Source of the DNA: Excoecaria cochinchinensis
Taxonomy: Eukaryota > Streptophyta > Magnoliopsida > Malpighiales > Euphorbiaceae
DNA: 64,000 bases
Reading direction: 5' to 3'
Assembly: GCA_947683425.1 (NCBI GenBank)
Contig: CANTUQ010000037.1
Location: 1,674,001-1,738,000 of the forward strand
Shown here: positions 58,239-64,000 of the stretch, one piece after another
Position numbering within the stretch: position 1 is the first letter of the stretch
Layout: each line of letters begins with the position of its first letter
The notes under the pieces: model-generated
What the model was told of the DNA's origin: nothing
The model's database searches: none
Seen by the model: only the letters and a program-made list of their open reading frames with translations
Position numbers and translations under genes: made by a program

Positions 58239-60154
58239 TCAAAAATAGACAATATCTGATTCAACCTTTTCGTATGTTTCCACATTATCCATAGCCTCTC
58301 GAAGATTAATTGGAGCCGAGTCCAACCAATTTTGACAGCAAACGAGTGCTTTTACCATTAAAGGTGATAATGTACTTCTAAAAGGATCCAATATCCTATC
58401 TCCTGTACTAAATGTTGATTCTGATGCAACCTTCGACACAGGAATAGCTAGGACATTTCTAGCTAATTGAGAAAGGTATGGATATTTAGAGCCATTAATC
58501 TTCCACCATCCTAAAATATCAAATTTTTCATGAATTTTTTCACAAGTTTCAGCCAAATACTTCACAAGCTCTGAGTTTCTCTCTAAATTTTCTTTTTGTT
58601 TCCCATGTCTAGAGTACTTGTACTGAAAACTAATTACTTGATCCTCTTCAGCAGCATCTAATTTCATATCATCGGAAAGTTGACTACTTGAAACGCAAGT
58701 ACCGAGCCCAATGATATTAGTTTATTCACTTGTCAAATAATAGACATATAACCTAACAAATGCATCATAAACTTTATCCCCCATCTCCATAGCCTTTAAC
58801 TCATCATACACTTGACCAAAACAATATCTCACATATTCCATTTTGTATCGAGGATCTAAGACAACAGCAACAAACAATAAGAAATTCATATTTGCGTCAT
58901 TTTTTTCCAATATTTTTCCAATTTTTTCTTTATTTGTACAGCCATAGAGTGCAAGAGACTTTCTCCACTTCCCATCAATGAACCAACCTATCTATTAATG
59001 CCATAAGCTCATGAAAAAAAGAATTTGACGTTACATACAATGAACCTGAAAATCTTAAAGTCACAGTATAAAAAAGTTTCAAAAACTTAACAAACACTCT
59101 AGCAGTATCCCAATCTTCTCTAGTATGATGGCCTCTGTTATTCTTTTTGTCAAAATAAGAAACATAATACGGGTCTTCCTCTACTAGCCTAGCAAAAGCC
59201 TTTTCAGACTTTTTCGCCATTTCCAGCATCTTGTAGGTAGAATTCCACCTAATTTCTCTATCAAGACATAAGAGACTCTTGTTTTTTATCTTAACTTTCT
59301 CCACACACATCTTAAAAGTATGGGACCTAAAAGGAGAAGACCTCACATATCTTATGGCATTTCTAATTTTCACAATTGATTGATCAAGTTTATCTAAACC
59401 ATCATTCACCACAAGGTTCAATATATGAGCACAATATCTCACATGTAAAAGCTCATGTTCTAAGATAGATTCTCTCCATTCTTTAGTCTCTCCCTTCAAA
59501 TATCTAATAGCACCATGATTGGAACTTGCATTATCAACTGTTAGTGTGAAAATCCTATCTATTCCCCAATCTAGTAAACAAGTCTCAGCCATCTTTTCAA
59601 TTGTCTCCCCCTTATGGTTATGAACTTGACAAAAGTTTAAAATTCTTTTATGCAAGTTCCATTCACTATCTATCCAATGGGCTATTAAACACATATAATT
59701 TAGATTTTGAATAGATGTCCAACAGTCCGTTGTAAGACATAAACATTGAGATTTTAAGACACTTTTTAACTTGATTTCTCCTCCTTATAAACTTTCAAGC
59801 AATCTCTTGCCACAGTAATGCGAGATGGAACCACAAACCTAGGTTCCAATGCATATGAATAATTCCTAAACCATTTATTCTCAATAGCTCTAAAAGGAAC
59901 TTCATCCAATATGACATACCTAGCAAGCTCCTTTCTAAGTTCCTCCACATCAAAACCCTTCACTCTAGGACTTTCACTCCTACACCCAAAACTAGAACTA
60001 AAACCCCTTTGTGATGCCTTAACTACTCTATAAGGGTACTCTTTACATTGGTTCTTTAAATGAGCTCATAAAGTACTAGTTCTATGGATCTTAGATTCAG
60101 AAGCATATAATTTCTCACAATATACACAAACTGCCCTAGTTTTATCTCCACACT
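58239..60154 (-). pseudogene. hAT transposase (RICESLEEPER-like BED zinc-finger type), truncated and broken
   Basis: Cut-and-paste DNA transposase. Part of the BED zinc finger is visible at about 60150-60050 (KCGDKTRAVCVYCEKLY, then HLKNQC). Next are 59963-59766 (FRAIENKWFRNYSYAL), the RNase H-like core at 59694-58975 (CLLDWGIDRIFTLTVDNASSN with the catalytic-type D; HVRYCAHILNLVVNDGL; EIRWNSTYKML), 58910-58722 (LDPRYKMEYV) and the C-terminal hAT dimerisation domain at 58500-58290 (YPYLSQLARNVLAIPVSKVA, ESTFSTGDRIL). Stops and at least one frameshift separate the parts. The N-terminus is cut by the LTR at 60155. Domesticated RICESLEEPER proteins look similar, but the breaks argue against function. 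Confidence 0.93.
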
Positions 60155-62573
60155 TGTAGACACCTGGTTCTGAGGCAATCTAGATCAGAGTTATCCGATG
60201 AAGATATCAGTACCCGTTTTCGGGCAAACAGACGAAGGTTGTAGATTTTCGCTTTTTGAATTCACAAGGATTAAAGGTCTTCAGTGATGGAAAGTTTTTG
60301 TGTGTGGAGAGGAGCTTTTTTAGTTGAAAATTTGGTTTTGGGGTTGACCGACGGGTATCCCCTCTGTCAAGCGAAAGACCCATCGCTCGCTCTGAGTGAC
60401 ACACCTGCCTCTCAAGCGAACGACATTGGTCGCTCGCGCTTGAGGGACGCCTGTCGCTCGCGCTTAGGGTGTCCGTCCCTTGTGGGAGCGATGCCCATCC
60501 CTTGCGCGTGATGGTCTGTCCCTCGTGGGAGCGACGCCCATCGCTCGCACGTGATGGCCCACCCCTCACAGGAGTGACTCCCGTCACTGGCGCCAGTCCC
60601 TCGTGTAATCACCCATCGCTCAAATTGACCGTGGCTGCCCCTGCGACCAACGCCCATTGGTGCATCAAGCGACTCTCGTTAGTCGAGGATCTGCGGTAGA
60701 TTGCAAGTATTTTTAAGTGGATTTCACGGTATTTTAAAAATATTTTCCAAATCCTTCCAAATATTTTGTTTGATTTCAAATTCTTCTCTAAATCTTTCTA
60801 AATATTTTATTTCATTTCCAAATATTCTCCAAATCTAGTGGTTTTGATTCAATTTTGTAAATCTTTTTCAAATTTAAATTTAAAATTTAAAGCTTTTTGA
60901 ATTTTTTTAATCCTAGTCTATAAATAGGGGGCTAAGATACATTTTCAGGGGTTGGAAAATTTGTCGAAAGGTTGGAAAATTTTCAGAAAATCTCAAAAGA
61001 ATTGTCAAAAGTTTTTCTTTTTATTTTTTTCATCAAAATTTTACTAAATCCTTTAAAAATAAGGTGAATCCGAGAAAGCGAAATCAATTCATTTTTGCTC
61101 GATTTGTCCTTTTAACATTCACAATTGCTGCGAAAAATTTCAAGAAGAAAAAAATAATTTTCTTTTCTTAATTTGATTTTGAAAATTATAATTTTGCGAT
61201 AGAACATTTCCCGAAATTGTACATTGGCAATTGATCCTTGTAGAATTCAAGGAAAAAGATCACACAACATTTATCTTCAGAAGGTAATATTCCGAGGGTA
61301 AATATTCCGGATTGACCTCCAATTTATTTTTACTACTTGATGTTAATTTATTTGTTATTAATTGCCTAAAAAGAGAATTAATTGCCTAAAAATTGAGTTT
61401 TAATTGGATCTTCTTTGTTTTTTTCGGATTAGGGGCGATCGGGTTGAAGCTTTAACGACGGCTGTCGCTCAAACAAGCGACGGGCCGTCGCAAAAGCCTT
61501 CTTCTGCCCGTCGGTCGGCCCAGGGACGGCCATCGCTCACGCGGTTTGGGCCGTCCCTGGGTCCTTTTTTTCCCTTTCTTTTGTTATTTCATTTTTCCTT
61601 TTCTCTTTAATCTTATTTTCACCCATTCTAAGGCAATCTTTTTTATAATTTAGATTATTTTCCCTTTTTTAATCCTTTTCACTGTCATTTTATTTTATTA
61701 TTTTACTAACCTATTCTTTACTTTTATGAGTTTAATTGTTTCTCTTGGATTCTGGGTGTTGAGAAGGGAGATCCCACTAGAACAATTCGAAGACACCAAT
61801 CGATTTTTATTTTCCTTACCCTATTTCCTTTTACTTTAATTTTTAATTCTGATTTATTATAAATATTCTTTTTGAACCCGCTGATGTGAAAACGGTAAAA
61901 GATTTATACATATAAGTGGAATTTTTCTTAAATAAACAGGACCAATGTCCTGAGTTTTCATCCAAGCAAAACAAACATGTTAACATTATTGTTTCTTTAA
62001 ATATGTATGCGATGACCATTGTCCTCATCCTTAATGAACACCCCGTTTTATGCATGATTCGCATTTACTTTTACATTAGGGGTTGTATTTCGCCCCTAGT
62101 TTTGTTGTAATTTATTATAGTTTTGCGTATCTTATTTTAATCTTGCTTTATTTAATGCTTTTCGTTATATGATTGATCTGAGTTTTAACTCTCTGCATTG
62201 AACTGAATGAGAAATCGTAATGAAAATTTTAACTCTAAAAACTCAGTTATAATTTAATCAAGGTATGAATAAATGGGAAGTCCCGAACCATCTCTGCTTT
62301 TAGGTTCAACGAGGTTAAATGAATGTTCCCAATGTTCTATTAGAAAGGGGATTCCAAAATATCTCTTGCTGCCCAAAATAAGCCCAAGTTATTTTGTCTT
62401 AGGCTTCACGAGGTTAGACGAACCATTTCAATGTTCTATTGGGGTGGGGACTCCAAAATACCTCCTTGTTGTCCAAAATAGATGCCCTTGTAATCTCTTA
62501 CAAGTTCTTTGGATCTCTCTCGAATACCCTAAAAGCGGGTTTTCGGAGCCCCCGGGGTTCGGCGCACATCACA
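60155..62573 (+). repeat. 5' LTR of element D
   Basis: 2,419 bp, begins TGTAGACACCTGG, ends CGGCGCACATCACA. It contains GC-rich repeated modules at 60370-60680 (CGCTCGCGC, GGGAGCGACGCCCATCGCTC) and 61450-61560 (GTCGCTCAAACAAGCGAC). TATAAATA at 60919-60926 is a likely promoter. Open frames in the GC-rich part reflect the modules and match no known protein. Confidence 0.85.
60919..60926 (+). promoter_or_regulatory. Candidate TATA box in LTR D
   Basis: TATAAATA followed by GGGGGCTAAGATAC, about 760 bases into the LTR and downstream of the GC-rich modules. This matches the arrangement in the Athila LTR. Prediction only. Confidence 0.5.
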
Positions 62574-62574
62574 G

Positions 62575-62592
62575 TGGAGACTCCATTGGGGA
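62575..62592 (+). other. Primer-binding site of element D
   Basis: TGGAGACTCCATTGGGGA one base after the LTR. It resembles the TGGCGACTCTGCTGGGGA-type site common in Ogre-like elements, with four differences. Confidence 0.7.
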
Positions 62593-63502
62593 TTCACTTT
62601 GAGACTTCGCTTTGAAAGTACCTTGATTAAAACATATAATTGACTTTTAATTTAAAATTTCATCCCTTTTCGAAATTGCATTGCACATCACTAGAGTCTT
62701 AAATCCATGCTAATTTGCACCCTCTATCAGCCCCGGTGTATTCCCAAAGTATGACCCTATGTTCACTCAATGTAGGAAAGTGTCAAGGATAATCACCAAC
62801 CTAAGCCTTATACCATCATGATATATTAAATGGAGACCCGACCGGTCGTTATGCTCGTGATGAGCTAGACCTGTTGGCAGGAGCCATGCTTGGGTAGACC
62901 AAAAGTATCATCACCTGGCCAAAACTCATGTAATGAAAGTAGATACTTCCCCTAAGTGGTATGAACCATAATACCTTGCTTGTTGTATGGATCATTATGT
63001 ATTAGAAAAACCCAGATAGATTGGTTGGTCACCGAATTAAAAGCTTTCATGCCCCGATAGGCCTATGTCGATTTATTCGGACTGCATAAATACACAACGG
63101 TCAAAAGCCATACGTATGTACATTAGATAAGAGATGTTATGCTGCCGATTTTTCACTGTGCACCATACGCATCCATTGGGTTCCCTATTAACTCATAGAC
63201 CAAGCACACCTAGGACAGAGACTGTACGACCTCGTGTGTGGGAGAAATAAGGTTGGAAGGGTATATCTGTTTGCATGTGGTTGTGGATGTTGCATAGCAC
63301 GATCATGCATCATATATCATTCATGCATCATCCTGACCCGATATGTTTTGTAGCCATCATAGATATACCTAGGTGGTCAAGAGGTCTCCGCGGGCGACTA
63401 TGCAGAAATCCATTTTTTAAGTTATCAGAAAGGGTAGAATATTCAGACTCACTTTTTTAGAGCAGTCAAGCTACATGCTCTCAGTTCTCTATAGACAGTG
63501 AA
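62593..63502 (+). other. Untranslated leader of element D
   Basis: About 900 bases between the primer site and the gag ATG with no supported coding. Contains ATGCATCATATATCATTCATGC-like direct repeats near 63305-63335. Ogre-type elements often have a long leader here. Confidence 0.6.
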
Positions 63503-63692
63503 ATGGAAAATCCATCGAGAGAAGTAGATGCCACCAGGGCCTTGATAGCCGAGAAAGTGGGTAGACGGTTTGAGGAGTTTGAAAACAGAATGATGGCCAT
63601 GATGGCAACAATGGCCCAGCCTGCCGCACAAGACCTAGCTACCCCTCCTATGAGACAAAATGAATAGGAGGAGGCTAGAGAAAATCCAGCTG
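63503..63692 (+). pseudogene. Element D gag, first 60 codons only
   Basis: The ATG at 63503 opens a frame starting MENPSREVDATRALIAEK, with Met- and Ala-rich helical sequence (MMAMMATMAQPAAQDL), as in N-termini of Tat gag proteins. A TAG at 63665-63667 interrupts it, one base from a Gln codon (CAG). At 63693 the coding sequence is replaced by LTR sequence. Identity rests on position after the LTR, primer site and leader. Confidence 0.6.
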
Positions 63693-64000
63693 CCCCGTTT
63701 TATGCATGATTTACATTTACTTTTACATTGGGGGTTGTATTTCGCCCCTAATTTTATTGTAATTTATTTTATTTTTGCGTACCTTATTTTAATCTTGCTT
63801 TATTTAATGCTTTCCGTTATATGATTGATCTGAACTTTAATTCCCTACATTGAACTGAATGAGAAAACGGAATGAAAATTTTAACTCTAAAAACTCAGTT
63901 ATAATTTAATCAAAGTATGAATACATGGGAAGTCTCGAACCATCTCTGGTCTTAAGCTCAAAGAGGTTAAATAAACCTTTCCAATGTTCTATTGAAAAGG
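63693..64000 (+). repeat. Partial second LTR of element D (runs off the window)
   Basis: Matches 62041-62350 from CCCCGTTTTATGCATGATT onward with roughly one change per 10-15 bases. It begins 1.9 kb into the LTR, so the left part is deleted. Same orientation as the first LTR. Confidence 0.9.

Larger units (their letters stand above)
60155..64000 (+). mobile_element. Long-LTR Tat/Ogre-like retrotransposon D, 5' part and rearranged
   Basis: A 2.4 kb LTR (60155-62573) is followed by a primer-binding site (62575-62592), an untranslated leader, a gag start at 63503 and then, at 63693, an abrupt return to LTR sequence (equivalent to 62041 onwards) that runs to the window end. Almost all of gag-pol and the first 1.9 kb of the second LTR are missing between. 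The ends match the solo LTR at 53945-56646. It lies in the BED finger of the hAT transposase; ACACT (60150-60154) is the expected left duplication. Confidence 0.8.

Noticed and set aside
60207..60699. Arg/Ser-rich open frames on both strands
   Set aside because: They follow the GC-rich modules of LTR D and match no protein family.

Overview
This window is plant nuclear DNA made almost entirely of nested transposable elements. I found no intact host gene. The element types (Ty3/gypsy Athila and Tat lineages, a CACTA element with TNP2, a DUF4283-type LINE with an RNase H, hAT elements, a Stowaway MITE) and a fragment of the plant translation factor eIF4B indicate an angiosperm, most likely a eudicot. 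The species cannot be named from the sequence. AT-rich spacers, decayed coding regions and insertions inside insertions suggest pericentromeric or intergenic heterochromatin.

Layout. 1-16275 is the 3' part of a Tat-lineage retrotransposon (A, + strand) with an antisense extra ORF; a 12.1 kb Athila element (913-13053, + strand, duplication CACCT) sits inside that ORF. 16276-17225 is an (AAT)n tract and a piece of a long Ogre-like LTR. 17256-23266 is a second Tat remnant (B, + strand): integrase tail, decayed antisense ORF, polypurine tract and LTR, interrupted by a copia-like solo LTR (18485-20010) and a short hAT-like element (21921-22626). 23267-25036 is AT-rich and holds a degenerate duplicated unit.

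25045-29153 is a 4.1 kb element with hAT-style ends and an exact 8-bp duplication (GCCATAAC). It carries the first coding exon of eIF4B with upstream sequence, and is itself hit by a Stowaway MITE and by another hAT-like element. 30284-38443 is a CACTA element with dead TNP2 and Transposase_24-like genes. 39880-45244 is a LINE (- strand) with a 13-bp duplication.

45763-57444 is a structurally complete Tat element (C, - strand, duplication GCCAA) with gag, protease, RT, two RNase H domains, integrase and an antisense ORF. Its gag is split by a 2.7 kb Ogre-like solo LTR (53945-56646, duplication GGGTG). 58239-60154 is a decayed hAT transposase (- strand), cut in its BED finger by a fourth long-LTR element (D, 60155 to window end). 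Element D has a recognisable primer-binding site and a gag start that is abruptly fused to a partial second LTR.

The retroelements each once held a replication set (gag, protease, RT/RNase H, integrase between LTRs) but every one has stop codons or frameshifts, many at Trp or Gln codons as expected from cytosine deamination. The most unusual items are the hAT element carrying the eIF4B exon, the repeated antisense ORF of the Tat elements, the GC-rich inverted-repeat modules of the Athila element, and the asymmetric subterminal repeats of the CACTA element. I saw nothing that amounts to a wholly new system.
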